Below, in pieces: positions 26,379 to 35,807 of a stretch of DNA of 51,124 nt. A program made the translations under genes and the position numbers. The notes beneath the pieces were generated by a model that was not told the origin of the DNA, did no database searches, and saw only the letters and a program-made list of their open reading frames with translations. The stretch is from Eubacterium ruminantium. Lineage in GTDB: Bacteria; Bacillota; Clostridia; Lachnospirales; Lachnospiraceae. The stretch is taken from positions 1-51,124 of the forward strand of contig FNUU01000017.1 of NCBI GenBank assembly GCA_900108205.1. Reading direction: 5' to 3'. Positions within the stretch are counted from its first letter, which is position 1, and each line of letters opens with the position of its first letter.

Positions 26379-26458
26379 TACACTATCCCCATAGTAAAAA
26401 CATAAAAAATTGTTACACCTGATGAAATTATAAGACTAATTACCAACAAATACAAGTG

Positions 26459-26507
26459 AAAAAAGTGTATCCTGCGGTAGTTTTGTAATAACTGCCGTAA
26501 GATACAC
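26459..26507 (-). terminator. Rho-independent terminator of the amino-acid ABC operon
   Basis: Arms at 26465-26482 and 26490-26507 form a long stem with a few G-T pairs, followed on the minus strand by TTTTTT. It lies just after the stop of the ATPase gene at 26525. Confidence 0.88.
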
Positions 26508-26524
26508 ATTCTATAATTTATATA

Positions 26525-27277
26525 CTAAAACTTCTGCAGGAACGCCCTGGTTCTGTCATTTGAAGGATTATCGATAACCGCCTCAGGTTTGCCCTCTTCT
26601 ATGATATAGCCGCCATCCATAAAAATAACCCTGTCAGATACATTTCTTGCAAAAGCTATCTCGTGAGTTACTATCACCATGGTCATTTTTTCCTCAGCCA
26701 GCTGACGGAGCACCTTAAGTATCCCTGCTGTTATCTCAGGATCAAGGGCCGATGTCGGTTCATCGAAGAAAAGCATCTTCGGCTTCATGGCAAGAGCTCT
26801 TGCTATGGCAACTCTCTGCTGCTGTCCTCCGGAAAGCTGTCCCGGAAAGCTTTCCTCCTTATCAGCAAGTCCGACTTTCTTTAACAGTTCCCTGGCCTCA
26901 TTTATAACCTCTTCGCGATTTCTCTTCTGTATCGTTAAAGGAGGGTCTATAACATTTTTAAGGACTGACCAATGCGGAAACAGATTGAAATTCTGGAAAA
27001 CCAGTCCAAATGTATTCTTTATCTTCTTCAATTCATTCTTGGACGTGTAGACACTTCCGGCACCTTCGTCGCTGCAGGCGTACATTCCATCATAGGAAAG
27101 ACTTCCTCCGTCCATGGTCTCCAGCAGGGTTGCGCATCTGAGAAGAGTAGACTTACCTGAGCCTGAAGGGCCAAGTATTGATACTACCTCTCCCTCCTCA
27201 ACGCTGAGTGAAATATTATGAAGTACGTCCAAATCACCAAAACTTTTTTTAATGTTCTTTATCTCTAATAAACTCAT
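26525..27277 (-). CDS. Polar amino-acid ABC transporter ATPase (GlnQ-like)
   Basis: A 250-residue ATPase of the polar amino-acid uptake family. Walker A is GPSGSGKS, the signature is LSGGQQQRVAIARALA, Walker B is MLFFDEPTSALDPE and the switch His is in VTHE. The family hallmark FQNFNLFPH is present. It lies 37 bases after the fused binding-protein/permease gene and forms the complete importer with it. Which amino acid is carried cannot be decided from the ATPase. Confidence 0.93.
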   Translation of the reverse strand: MSLLEIKNIKKSFGDLDVLHNISLSVEEGEVVSILGPSGSGKSTLLRCATLLETMDGGSLSYDGMYACSDEGAGSVYTSKNELKKIKNTFGLVFQNFNLFPHWSVLKNVIDPPLTIQKRNREEVINEARELLKKVGLADKEESFPGQLSGGQQQRVAIARALAMKPKMLFFDEPTSALDPEITAGILKVLRQLAEEKMTMVIVTHEIAFARNVSDRVIFMDGGYIIEEGKPEAVIDNPSNDRTRAFLQKF

Positions 27278-27314
27278 TTTGTTATCTCCATGAAATGATA
27301 TATCCTGATTGAGA

Positions 27315-28841
27315 TCAATAATACTTCATTTTCTTCTCAATTGCTTCCATTACCATTGCGACAATGAAATTAAATATATAGTAGAATATACCTGCTATAA
27401 AGAGCGGAAGTATGCTCGCCTCACTGGCTGTGATCTGCTTCGCAAGAGTAAACATTTCAGTATAAGCAAGTGCAAATGCAAGGGAAGTATCCTTAACAAG
27501 CGTGATAACTTCATTTGTTACCGGAGGAATAACCCTCTTGCACATCTGCGGGAAGATTATCTTGCGGAAGGTCTGTCCCTTTGAATATCCGAGAACATCT
27601 GCCGCCTCTCTCTGTCCGGCAGGAATTCCTTCGATACCTGAACGATAAATTTCCGCAAAATATGCAGCATAATTCAGAGAGAAGCCAATTATAACCGCAT
27701 AAAATCTGTAACTCTGGCTCGTGTCAGCTCCAAAAAGAAAATGCGGTCCATAGAATACCACCAGGAGCTGAAGCATAAGAGGAGTTCCTCTCATTATGGA
27801 TATATATATCCTTGCTACCCACTGAAGCACCTTCAGCCTTGACATTCTGATAAATGTCAGAAGAAGTCCCAGCGGCATAGAAAAGATAAGTGTCAGGAAG
27901 AAGATCGAAAGTGATGATAATATACCCTTTCCAAGCTGCTTCGATATGCTTACAAATTTCTTGCCAAAAGGCTCATCCTTCTTCGATGTATCATCTGCCC
28001 TATATGCAAAATCCGTTCCCTCATCCATAAAGCAGAGACTTTCAGCAATATAATAGTCCTTCCAGTGAGAAGCTATCTCCTGCATGGTTCCGTCACTGTA
28101 CATTTCCTCGAGAGTTTCCTGAACCTGATTTCTGAGGGCTGTATTACCATATTTAAATGCAACACCATATTTTTCCGATGAAACTGTTTCTTTAAGAAGT
28201 TTAAAATTCGGATTCTGATTAAGCTGATAATATGCTACCCCTACATCTATACAGATGGCATCTACACTTCCCGCATCAAGATCCAAAAAGGCGCTGACGT
28301 AATTACTGATCTGAACCAGCTCCTTAAATGACTCACAAAGCTCTATATTCTCCGGCGATGCGTCCTCGCCCGTTAATGCGGCAAGCGCAGCAGAGTCCGA
28401 CTGAACGCATACAACCTTACCTTTAAGATCTGAAAGACTGTTTATGTCAGAGTTTTTTCTGACCACAACCACCTGAGAATTATCAACATACGCTGTGGTC
28501 CAGGTATAATCCTCCTCACGGCCGTCTACAGTAAAACCGTTCCAGATACAGTCGATAGCCCCTGAGTTAAGCTCCATATTCTTCTGTTCCCAGTCTATAG
28601 GCTGTTTAACCAGCTCCCAGCCTCTTCTTCTGCAGACCTCCTCAGCAAGCTCCAGATCAAAGCCGGTATAATTACCATCTTCATCCTTAAAGCCATATGG
28701 AGGGAATTCAGCATCAAAGCCCACAACAAAAGTTGTTTTTTCATCTTTTTTGCTGCCGCAGGCGGTAAGCAAACCTGCCAGCATAGAAACAGCAAGCAGT
28801 ATCAGCAGCATCCTGCTGTATCTTTTTCTATCACATTTCAT
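27315..28841 (-). CDS. Fused substrate-binding protein and permease, amino-acid ABC importer
   Basis: One 508-residue polypeptide combines a lipoprotein-type signal (LLTACGSKKDE), a periplasmic-binding-protein-like domain of SBP_bac_3 type (about residues 33-260, GFDAEFPPYGFKDEDGNYTGFDLELA) and a C-terminal permease domain (about 285-500) with the EAA-type loop EIYRSGIEGIPAGQREAADVLGYSK. Such fusions tether the receptor to the channel and are known for GlnP-type transporters. Substrate is likely a polar amino acid; the acidic and aromatic binding residues were not modelled. Confidence 0.92.
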   Translation of the reverse strand: MKCDRKRYSRMLLILLAVSMLAGLLTACGSKKDEKTTFVVGFDAEFPPYGFKDEDGNYTGFDLELAEEVCRRRGWELVKQPIDWEQKNMELNSGAIDCIWNGFTVDGREEDYTWTTAYVDNSQVVVVRKNSDINSLSDLKGKVVCVQSDSAALAALTGEDASPENIELCESFKELVQISNYVSAFLDLDAGSVDAICIDVGVAYYQLNQNPNFKLLKETVSSEKYGVAFKYGNTALRNQVQETLEEMYSDGTMQEIASHWKDYYIAESLCFMDEGTDFAYRADDTSKKDEPFGKKFVSISKQLGKGILSSLSIFFLTLIFSMPLGLLLTFIRMSRLKVLQWVARIYISIMRGTPLMLQLLVVFYGPHFLFGADTSQSYRFYAVIIGFSLNYAAYFAEIYRSGIEGIPAGQREAADVLGYSKGQTFRKIIFPQMCKRVIPPVTNEVITLVKDTSLAFALAYTEMFTLAKQITASEASILPLFIAGIFYYIFNFIVAMVMEAIEKKMKYY

Positions 28842-28920
28842 CTTCCATACCTCTATGTATTCTATTTACACTCTGTGGATTCTCATAAATAATACTATGA
28901 TAAGTAAAAACCGCGTGCCC

Positions 28921-28957
28921 TAATCCTGCGGGACTGACACCTTTGCGGCATCTCATC
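28921..28957 (-). repeat. Dispersed hairpin repeat, copy C
   Basis: A diverged copy of the family: minus-strand GATGAGATGCCGCA, a short spacer, then AGTCCCGCAGGATTA. It begins at the stop codon of the SufS-SufU gene, and a CCGC/GCGG pairing running into TTTTT just beyond may let it act as the operon terminator. Confidence 0.5.
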
Positions 28958-30602
28958 AGTCTTCCTTTAAGGCCTCCTCCAGAGTATGCCAGCCAAGAAC
29001 CGCACACTTAACGCGGGCAGGCATATGAGAAACATCCTTAAATACAGATGCCTCTTCCAGTGAATCAATCTCCTCATCACTGGCTGTTCCCTTGATCATA
29101 TTTAAGAATTTATCCTTTAATAGAAGTGCTTCTTCCTTCTTCATGCCGATAACCATATCCAGCATGATATCTACGCTGGCCTGAGAGATCGTGCATCCGT
29201 TGCCGGTGAAGGAGCCGTCTGTGATAACACCATTCTCATCCACCTTAAGCTGGAGAAATATATCATCACCACAGGAAGGATTAACACCTCTGTGTTTATT
29301 TGTAGGACTGATCATCTTGAAGCTGTGAGCAGGACTGATCTTATGATCCATAAGTACCTCTTCAAAAAGGCTCCTGTCCGCATTTTCATATTTAGGAGTT
29401 TCTTTGATATTCTTCAGCACACCAAGGAATCTGTCGATGTCCTCATCGGTATTATAGAACATAATACTTGCTCTTACTGTAGAAGGTATATCCAGAAACT
29501 GATGCAGAGGCTCAGCACAGTGATGTCCTGCTCTGACTGCAACTCCGGCATCGGCAAATCTTCCTGCAATATCATGCGGATGCATATCCTTTACGGTAAA
29601 TGTGATTATTCCGTTACGTTCCTTCGGGTCATCACTTCCGACAAGCTCAACATAAGGAAGCTTCTTTATACCCTCCAAAGCCTTCGCCGTAAGATAATGC
29701 TCTCTTTTCTCTATTTCTGAAAATCCTATCTTTTCGTAATATCTGACAGCCTCAGCAAGGGCATAGGCTCCGGCACCATTTACGGTTCCGGCTTCGAATT
29801 TATGAGGAAGCCCTGCGTAGGTTACACTGTCCACACTTACATTTTCTATCATCTCACCACCGGTCATATATGGCGGCATATTGAGAAGGATATCCTTCTT
29901 TCCGTAAAGTACGCCGATTCCCATAGGTGCAAGCATTTTATGTCCCGAAAATGCCAGGAAATCCACGCCGAGCTCCTGTACATCCACAGGAATATGCGGA
30001 ACACTCTGGGATCCGTCTGCTACAAAATAAGCCCCTACAGAATGCGCCAGCTCAGCAAAGGTTTTAATATCATTTATACGTCCAAACACATTTGACATAT
30101 GTGTCATGGCAACTATCTTCGTTCTGTCTGTAAGAAGCGCCTTAAAATCTTCTGTTCTGAATTCTCCCTGTTTTGTACACTCAAGGAATTTAACCTTTGC
30201 GCCCTTCTTTGCCGCTATATGAGTCCATGGAAGCATATTGCTGTGATGTTCAACTATTGTAGTAATTATCTCATCGCCCTCATTTAACACCAGTTCTCCG
30301 AGACAGGCAGCCACAAGATTAAGACTTTCAGATGCATTTCTTGTAAAAATGATCTCTTTTCTTGAGGCGGCATTTATGAATCTTTGAACCGTTCTTCTGG
30401 CATCCTCATAAGCATCTGTCGCATCAATCGAAAGCTGATAGAGTCCTCTGAATGGATTGGCATTAAGAGTCTCATAAAAAGCAGCCTCCGCCTTTATAAC
30501 TGCCTCCGGCTTCTGGGATGTAGCCGAATTATCTAGATATGCAAGGGTATTCCTCTTAAAGAAAGGAAAATCCTTTCTGATTTCTTTTATATCTATACTC
30601 AT
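28956..30602 (-). CDS. SufS-SufU fusion: cysteine desulfurase joined to sulfur-acceptor scaffold
   Basis: Residues 1-405 are a group II cysteine desulfurase: PLP lysine in FSGHK (K222) and the persulfide cysteine in RAGHHCAEP (C362). Residues from about 412 are a SufU domain with its three zinc/acceptor cysteines in PSCGDD (C444), GNGCTIS (C470) and RVKCAVLGW (C533). In most Firmicutes these are two adjacent proteins; here a short linker joins them with no stop or frameshift. The enzyme takes sulfur from cysteine and hands it to SufBCD for Fe-S assembly. It is the last gene of the suf operon, overlapping the sufD stop by one base. Confidence 0.93.
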   Translation of the reverse strand: MSIDIKEIRKDFPFFKRNTLAYLDNSATSQKPEAVIKAEAAFYETLNANPFRGLYQLSIDATDAYEDARRTVQRFINAASRKEIIFTRNASESLNLVAACLGELVLNEGDEIITTIVEHHSNMLPWTHIAAKKGAKVKFLECTKQGEFRTEDFKALLTDRTKIVAMTHMSNVFGRINDIKTFAELAHSVGAYFVADGSQSVPHIPVDVQELGVDFLAFSGHKMLAPMGIGVLYGKKDILLNMPPYMTGGEMIENVSVDSVTYAGLPHKFEAGTVNGAGAYALAEAVRYYEKIGFSEIEKREHYLTAKALEGIKKLPYVELVGSDDPKERNGIITFTVKDMHPHDIAGRFADAGVAVRAGHHCAEPLHQFLDIPSTVRASIMFYNTDEDIDRFLGVLKNIKETPKYENADRSLFEEVLMDHKISPAHSFKMISPTNKHRGVNPSCGDDIFLQLKVDENGVITDGSFTGNGCTISQASVDIMLDMVIGMKKEEALLLKDKFLNMIKGTASDEEIDSLEEASVFKDVSHMPARVKCAVLGWHTLEEALKED

Positions 30603-31684
30603 TATTCCTCTCCGTCTAAATATTCTTCTCCGAGTATAAGCTCCGTAACTTTCTTTTCAGTATCTGCATCTTCTATCTTTGAAGCAACCGAAAGCATTCT
30701 TCCGCTCGCCATAAGCTTATATATCATTTCGTCTGTAAGTCCTCTTGCTCTAAGGTAGAAGAGAATATCTCCCGAAAGCTTGCCTATGGAAGCTCCATGC
30801 TCACCTTCTACATCTTCCTCCTGACAGAGAATGAGCGGAATGGTTTTATTCTCCAGCTTCTCATCCATAAGGAGTACTTCTTCACGTTCTGCACCCTTGG
30901 AGCCGGAACAGCCACGCTTAAAATCAATAGTCTGTCTCATGCATTTAATGCAGTCCTGGTAAAGGACTCCATTTGAATACATTTCTGAAACAGTATCTTT
31001 TCCGTACTGTCTTGCCACATAATTAAAGTCATAATCAGAAGCCTGCGGAACTGTATAGGCAGTGTCACATCTGAATGCGGCCTTATAGCCCTTTAATTCT
31101 GCCACTGCGCCTGCTCGGATCTTCTTTCCGCCCAGGAATATCTGCACCAGTTTAAACTCGGCATTATCCATAACAACAGCACCGATGTTATCCAATGCAC
31201 AGCTCTCTTCATCTGCTTCATATATCTCTACAAGCTTAACTTTTGCTCTGTCTTTAACAAGTATTCTTGTTTCAACTGCAGCTCCGTAAGGAAGTGACTT
31301 AATTCCTGTCATATCAGAGATAACAACAACTTCACTGTCTTCCCTCGCAACTATATTGCAGCCTACTGCTGCGCGAAGCATGGCAAATTCTCCCCTAAGC
31401 CTTACAGGTTCTGCTGCCTTTACTCCTTTATCTGCAATAATGGTAAGGCCTTCCTTCACATTCTCTGCTATAAGAAGCGAAGTTTCAGGTCCCATACCGG
31501 TCTCTGCATTTTTAAGTATCTCCTCCTCTTCCGGAGAAGCTTTTTCAATCTTTATATCTGAAGGAACTGAGTAGTTCAGCGTTCCCTCACCTCTGATACC
31601 GCCTGAAGCAATCAGAGTCTCATTCATTTTAAGCCAGTTCCAGGTCATCGCCGGGAGTCTGTTGGCTTTGATCGTATTCTCCAT
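30602..31684 (-). CDS. sufD: Fe-S assembly protein SufD
   Basis: A 360-residue SufD homologue. It has the N-terminal LPAMTWNWLKMNE region, a beta-helix core, and the SufB/D family C-terminal segment (GASIGKLSGDILFYLRARGL) typical of the SufBC2D scaffold that builds Fe-S clusters. It is shorter than many SufD proteins (usually 400 or more residues), as is common in Clostridia. It lies between sufB and the SufSU fusion in the order C-B-D-SU. Confidence 0.88.
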   Translation of the reverse strand: MENTIKANRLPAMTWNWLKMNETLIASGGIRGEGTLNYSVPSDIKIEKASPEEEEILKNAETGMGPETSLLIAENVKEGLTIIADKGVKAAEPVRLRGEFAMLRAAVGCNIVAREDSEVVVISDMTGIKSLPYGAAVETRILVKDRAKVKLVEIYEADEESCALDNIGAVVMDNAEFKLVQIFLGGKKIRAGAVAELKGYKAAFRCDTAYTVPQASDYDFNYVARQYGKDTVSEMYSNGVLYQDCIKCMRQTIDFKRGCSGSKGAEREEVLLMDEKLENKTIPLILCQEEDVEGEHGASIGKLSGDILFYLRARGLTDEMIYKLMASGRMLSVASKIEDADTEKKVTELILGEEYLDGEE

Positions 31685-31703
31685 CCTGCATCCTCACTTT
31701 ATA

Positions 31704-33113
31704 CTAACCAATGCTTCCAACCATCTCAAGTCTGATGAGATTATTCATCTCAACGGCATACTCAAGAGGAAGCTCCTTACTTACGCTGTCTGCAAAGCCA
31801 CTTACTATCATAGCTCTTGCATCCTCCTCAGAAATACCTCTGGACATAAGATAGAATACCGCATCATCACTGATCCTTCCTATCTTTGCCTCATGTCCGA
31901 TATCTGCATCTGCTGTTCTGATATCCATAGCCGGGATAGTATCTGACTGTGATACCGCATCCAGCATCAGTGAAGAACAGTCTACAGCTGATTTTGCACC
32001 TGTTGCCGTGCTCTGAACCACTACGGAGCTTCTGAAGGTACTGATACCTCCATCCTTGCTGATGGACTTTGCATTTACGGAAGATGTAGTATTTTTACCA
32101 ATATGGGTAACCTTAAAACCGGTATCCAGATTCTGATCATGTCCGGCAAAGGTGATTCCGGTATATTCCATTTTGGAATTATCACCCTTCAAAATGGTCA
32201 TCGGATAAAGATATGAAACATGTGAACCAAATGAGCCTGAAACCCACTCCATCCTGCCGCCTTCCTCTATAAGGGAACGCTTTGTATTCAGGTTATACAT
32301 GTTCTTTGACCAGTTTTCGATGGTGGAATATCTGAGTTTTGCATTCTTGCCTACAAAAAGCTCAACCGCTCCTGCATGCAGGTTTGCAACATTATATTTT
32401 GGCGCTGAACAGCCTTCGATGAAATGAAGATCAGCACCCTCATCAACTATAATAAGCGTATGCTCGAACTGTCCTGCTCCCGGAGCATTAAGTCTGAAAT
32501 ATGACTGAAGCGGTATCTCCACCTTTACTCCCGGCGGAACATACACAAAGGAACCTCCTGACCATACTGCTCCATGAAGAGCTGCAAATTTATGATCTGT
32601 CGGAGGGATAAGTGTCATGAAATGCTTCTTTATCATATCACCGTATTCACCATGCATGGCTGATTCAAGGTCTGTATAGATTACTCCCTGTGCAGCAACC
32701 TCCTCGCGTACGTTATGATAAACCAGCTCCGAGTCGTACTGTGCACCGACTCCTGCAAGAGACTCTCTCTCTGCCTTTGGAATACCAAGTCTTTCAAACG
32801 TATCCTTGATATCATCCGGTACCTCATCCCAGGTAGCGCTCATTTTATTATTCTTTGGTTTAACATAGGTAACGATATCATCCATATTCAGGCCGTCGAT
32901 AGGCGGTCCCCACTCCGGCACATTTATACTATTATATATTTCAAGGGACTTAAGTCTAAACTCCGTCATCCATTCCGGATCATTTTTCTCTGCAGATATC
33001 TGCCTTACTATCTCCGGTGTCAGACCTTCGGCAACCTTGTAGAAATCCTTTTCCTCATAACGGAAGTCATACAGTTCCCTGTTGACATCCTCTACAAATG
33101 TTTTTTCTTTCAT
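31704..33113 (-). CDS. sufB: Fe-S assembly protein SufB
   Basis: A 469-residue SufB, close to the normal family length. The diagnostic segments PEWMTEFRLKSLEIYN, PPTDHKFAALHGAVWSGGSF, IPLQSYFRLNAPGAGQFEHT and FIEGCSAPKYNVANLHAG are present, and the C-terminus has the conserved EAKIGRISDDAVFYLMSRGI. SufB carries the nascent cluster in the SufBC2D complex. RBS and spacing (18 bases after sufC) are normal. Confidence 0.96.
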   Translation of the reverse strand: MKEKTFVEDVNRELYDFRYEEKDFYKVAEGLTPEIVRQISAEKNDPEWMTEFRLKSLEIYNSINVPEWGPPIDGLNMDDIVTYVKPKNNKMSATWDEVPDDIKDTFERLGIPKAERESLAGVGAQYDSELVYHNVREEVAAQGVIYTDLESAMHGEYGDMIKKHFMTLIPPTDHKFAALHGAVWSGGSFVYVPPGVKVEIPLQSYFRLNAPGAGQFEHTLIIVDEGADLHFIEGCSAPKYNVANLHAGAVELFVGKNAKLRYSTIENWSKNMYNLNTKRSLIEEGGRMEWVSGSFGSHVSYLYPMTILKGDNSKMEYTGITFAGHDQNLDTGFKVTHIGKNTTSSVNAKSISKDGGISTFRSSVVVQSTATGAKSAVDCSSLMLDAVSQSDTIPAMDIRTADADIGHEAKIGRISDDAVFYLMSRGISEEDARAMIVSGFADSVSKELPLEYAVEMNNLIRLEMVGSIG

Positions 33114-33131
33114 ATTATCACCCGATCTATA

Positions 33132-33866
33132 CTATAAATACTTTTCGAATCCGCCTTCATTTATCTCAGCTACAAGAGACGAATCACCACTTTTTACGAT
33201 AGTTCCATCTACAAGGACATGAGTCTTATCTACCTTAAGAGCATCCAAAATTCTGGTGCTGTGGGTAATTATAAGAAGTGCGCCTTCACCATGCTCCTGG
33301 AAATCTCTTACGCCCTCTGATACAGTACGTACTGCATCAACATCAAGTCCCGAGTCAGTCTCATCAAGTATAGCAAGAGCCGGATTTAACATAAGCATCT
33401 GAAGTATCTCAGACTTCTTCTTCTCTCCTCCGGAGAATCCGACATTTAAGTCTCTGTCTGCATAGGACTTATCCATATTCAGAAGCTTCATCTTTGCTTC
33501 AAGCTCCTTGCGGAAGCCCCAGATACGGTTCTTTGTACCTGTAACCTCATCCTTGGCATTTCTGATGAAATTCGAAAGTGTGATTCCCGGAACTTCAATC
33601 GGGTTCTGGAAGGACAGGAAGATTCCCTTCTTTGCTCTGTTTGTAACGCTTTCTCCGACGATGTTCTCACCCTTATAGATTATCTCACCGCCGGTAATCT
33701 CATAATTCTCATTTCCCATTATGGCATTTCCGAGTGTGGATTTTCCTGCACCGTTAGGTCCCATCAATACGTGGGTCTCACCCTTATCAACAGAAAGATT
33801 AATATTCTTCAGAATCTGCTTATCTCCAACCTTTACCGACAGATTCCTTATCTCAAGTAATGACAT
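33132..33866 (-). CDS. sufC: Fe-S assembly ATPase SufC
   Basis: A 244-residue ABC-type ATPase that powers SufBCD. Walker A is GPNGAGKST, the family-specific LSFQNPIEVPG follows, the signature is FSGGEKKKSEI and Walker B is LAILDETDSGLD, all hallmarks of SufC. ATG 33866 was chosen for GGAGG eight bases upstream and because MSLLEIRNLSV is the usual start; the longer frame from 33962 has no site. First gene of the operon. Confidence 0.96.
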   Translation of the reverse strand: MSLLEIRNLSVKVGDKQILKNINLSVDKGETHVLMGPNGAGKSTLGNAIMGNENYEITGGEIIYKGENIVGESVTNRAKKGIFLSFQNPIEVPGITLSNFIRNAKDEVTGTKNRIWGFRKELEAKMKLLNMDKSYADRDLNVGFSGGEKKKSEILQMLMLNPALAILDETDSGLDVDAVRTVSEGVRDFQEHGEGALLIITHSTRILDALKVDKTHVLVDGTIVKSGDSSLVAEINEGGFEKYL

Positions 33867-33945
33867 TTTTGTTACCTCCAAACATCTGATTATAAAGGGA
33901 TCCATATCATCAAATGGTCCCATACCGTAAACATATACTTGAACC

Positions 33946-33960
33946 GGTTGTATTACAACC
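33946..33960. promoter_or_regulatory. Palindrome upstream of the suf operon
   Basis: GGTTGTATTACAACC is a perfect 6-bp inverted repeat around ATT, about 80 bases upstream of sufC and flanked by a nine-base A-run on the plus strand. It could be an operator for an Fe-S or redox regulator; no regulator gene is adjacent. The promoter itself was not placed with confidence: TATAAT occurs at 33894-33889 without a good -35. Confidence 0.35.
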
Positions 33961-34054
33961 AAAAAAAAATTATTGAAAACTTTTCCTTAATAACTGCAAG
34001 GCAGTGTTTTATACACAAGAAACTGTGTTCCCGGTATATATATTTATAACGATA

Positions 34055-34086
34055 ATGCGGATAGAGACTATAGTCCTTATCCGCAT
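34055..34086 (-). terminator. 32-base palindrome after the YhaN-like gene
   Basis: ATGCGGATA (34055-34063) and TATCCGCAT (34078-34086) enclose a nearly self-complementary centre, giving an almost uninterrupted stem. It lies 18 bases after the stop of the gene ending at 34104. No strong T-run follows, so terminator function is uncertain. Confidence 0.5.
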
Positions 34087-34103
34087 AAAGTTCTCTTTGA
34101 TAT

Positions 34104-35807
34104 TTATATTTCAACGAAATTAAATACCGCTCCCGAATTAGCCAGCTTATTACCCAGCTGTGCATCCTTCGTTATCAGCACCTGCTGCGACGAATTCATA
34201 TTCCTGAACACCCTCACTACCGCTCTGATGGTATCCGAATCAAGATCATCCAGAACATCCAGAAGAATGAGAGGAAGATTTGCATCACTGAAAGCCTGTG
34301 AAACACCAAGTCTCACTGCGAGATAAACAAGCCTCTTATCTGAACCGGGAAGTTCTCTCATATCCTTTATGACTCCACTCTTACTTACAGAAACATTAAA
34401 GTCTCTGTCAAGAATGATACTGTCATATCTGCCTCCGGAGAGAATTCCGATATGATCGGATATATGACTCAGTATCTTTGGAAGATTCTCTGTCATGATC
34501 TTCTCCCGCTCTTTAATAAGCTGATTCATAGCTGCCGCAACAGCATAACTCTCTGCTTCGAGCTCACTCTTCTTCTTGAAGATAGAATTGAATTCTGCCT
34601 GAAGCCGATTCCTCTCGGTTCTCTTTTCAAGCAGCTCTTTTTCTTCAATTCTGAGAGCTTCTTTATTTTCAGCGTATTCCTTTGCGAAGGTCATATCAAA
34701 TTCTACAGCTTCCTTCTCCTCTTTCTCACTCTCAATCTCCTTAAGCACCTGTTTAAAGTCTTCTTCGGAAGGAGTGACTTCACCGGAATCAAAGAAACCA
34801 TTTACCCTGAGACCGTCAATTATAGTAAATATAACAAATACCGTAGTAAATATAATAAACAGCTTTCTGACTGCACTTTCAAATGGAAGTATAAATACTA
34901 TAAGAGAAATGATAAAGATAACCAGCAATCCTGCTCCGAAGATCACCGGAAGCTTATCTGTAAACTTCTTTTCCTGATTCTCCGGTTTTTTCATCATATC
35001 CTGTCCGGTTTCCGCAAGGATATCCATCTTTTTATTTAATTCTTCATCAACCTCATACTTGACGGTACCGTCTTCGTTCTGGATCATCTTTCTGGCTACA
35101 CGTTTTCTCTTTGCAGCTTCGATTGCAAAATCCTCATCCAGCCGCTTTATACGATCCTCTATACCATCTATTTCCTTATCTACCGTCTCATATGCATCTA
35201 TCTGCTTTGTCAGCGCATTGAGACGTCTGACCATAGGCTGAGTACTTTTACTCTTTCTTATATTTCTGAGATATTCTATTGAGGCTTCAAAATTGATATC
35301 TGCGCTTCCTGTTTCAACAGTATTTTTCAGAAAACGTTTTGTAACATCCTCTATCTCATCCTCGGTTATACATCGTTCATCGGATTTCAGTCCATCATCG
35401 ATAGCATAACTTGTCATATATATCGATCGGTCAACATCAACTGCATCCATCGGAAGAGGTGTCATTCCCTTGCTTTCATCCTGCTTGCCGGAATTAAGAT
35501 TGAGAACAGACGTTTTTTTTGCACCGCTGAGAAATGTTCTATCCACCAGATAAGTGTTTTCCTCAGTCTTGACATAGGCTGTGCCCCTGTAATCACTGCC
35601 GGAAGGTTTTCTCTTTGCATAGGTATCCTCGCCTATGGAAAGCCCGCCGCCGGCAATACTTCCGAACAGCATGCTTACTATAAAATCCTTAAAAGACCTT
35701 CTTTTTTCACGGCTGCTGTCATAAACCAGATTGATGCCATCCTTCAATTCTATCTGCTTATTAAAAAAAGAGCCATATTCTTTTAATAATAACTTACTAA
35801 GAAACAT
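34104..35807 (-). CDS. YhaN/SbcC-like coiled-coil protein lacking Walker A
   Basis: A 567-residue protein, shorter than typical YhaN. The N-terminal lobe reads KEYGSFFNKQIELKDGINLV; the P-loop that should follow (G-x-x-x-x-G-K-S/T) is replaced by DSSREKRRS at residues 30-38. Two coiled-coil arms flank a pair of transmembrane segments near residues 295-350, as in Bacillus YhaN. The C-terminal lobe keeps LSGGRYDSI, a signature-like PGSDKRLVYLAVRLG and a Walker B-like LILLDVLDDLD. It therefore looks unable to bind ATP in the normal way. It follows its YhaO-like partner directly. Family placement is good; activity is inferred lost. Confidence 0.75.
   Translation of the reverse strand: MFLSKLLLKEYGSFFNKQIELKDGINLVYDSSREKRRSFKDFIVSMLFGSIAGGGLSIGEDTYAKRKPSGSDYRGTAYVKTEENTYLVDRTFLSGAKKTSVLNLNSGKQDESKGMTPLPMDAVDVDRSIYMTSYAIDDGLKSDERCITEDEIEDVTKRFLKNTVETGSADINFEASIEYLRNIRKSKSTQPMVRRLNALTKQIDAYETVDKEIDGIEDRIKRLDEDFAIEAAKRKRVARKMIQNEDGTVKYEVDEELNKKMDILAETGQDMMKKPENQEKKFTDKLPVIFGAGLLVIFIISLIVFILPFESAVRKLFIIFTTVFVIFTIIDGLRVNGFFDSGEVTPSEEDFKQVLKEIESEKEEKEAVEFDMTFAKEYAENKEALRIEEKELLEKRTERNRLQAEFNSIFKKKSELEAESYAVAAAMNQLIKEREKIMTENLPKILSHISDHIGILSGGRYDSIILDRDFNVSVSKSGVIKDMRELPGSDKRLVYLAVRLGVSQAFSDANLPLILLDVLDDLDSDTIRAVVRVFRNMNSSQQVLITKDAQLGNKLANSGAVFNFVEI

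Noticed and set aside
27315..28841. Frameshift joining separate binding-protein and permease genes
   Set aside because: The frame is continuous through a normal linker, and binding-protein/permease fusions are a known architecture in this transporter family.
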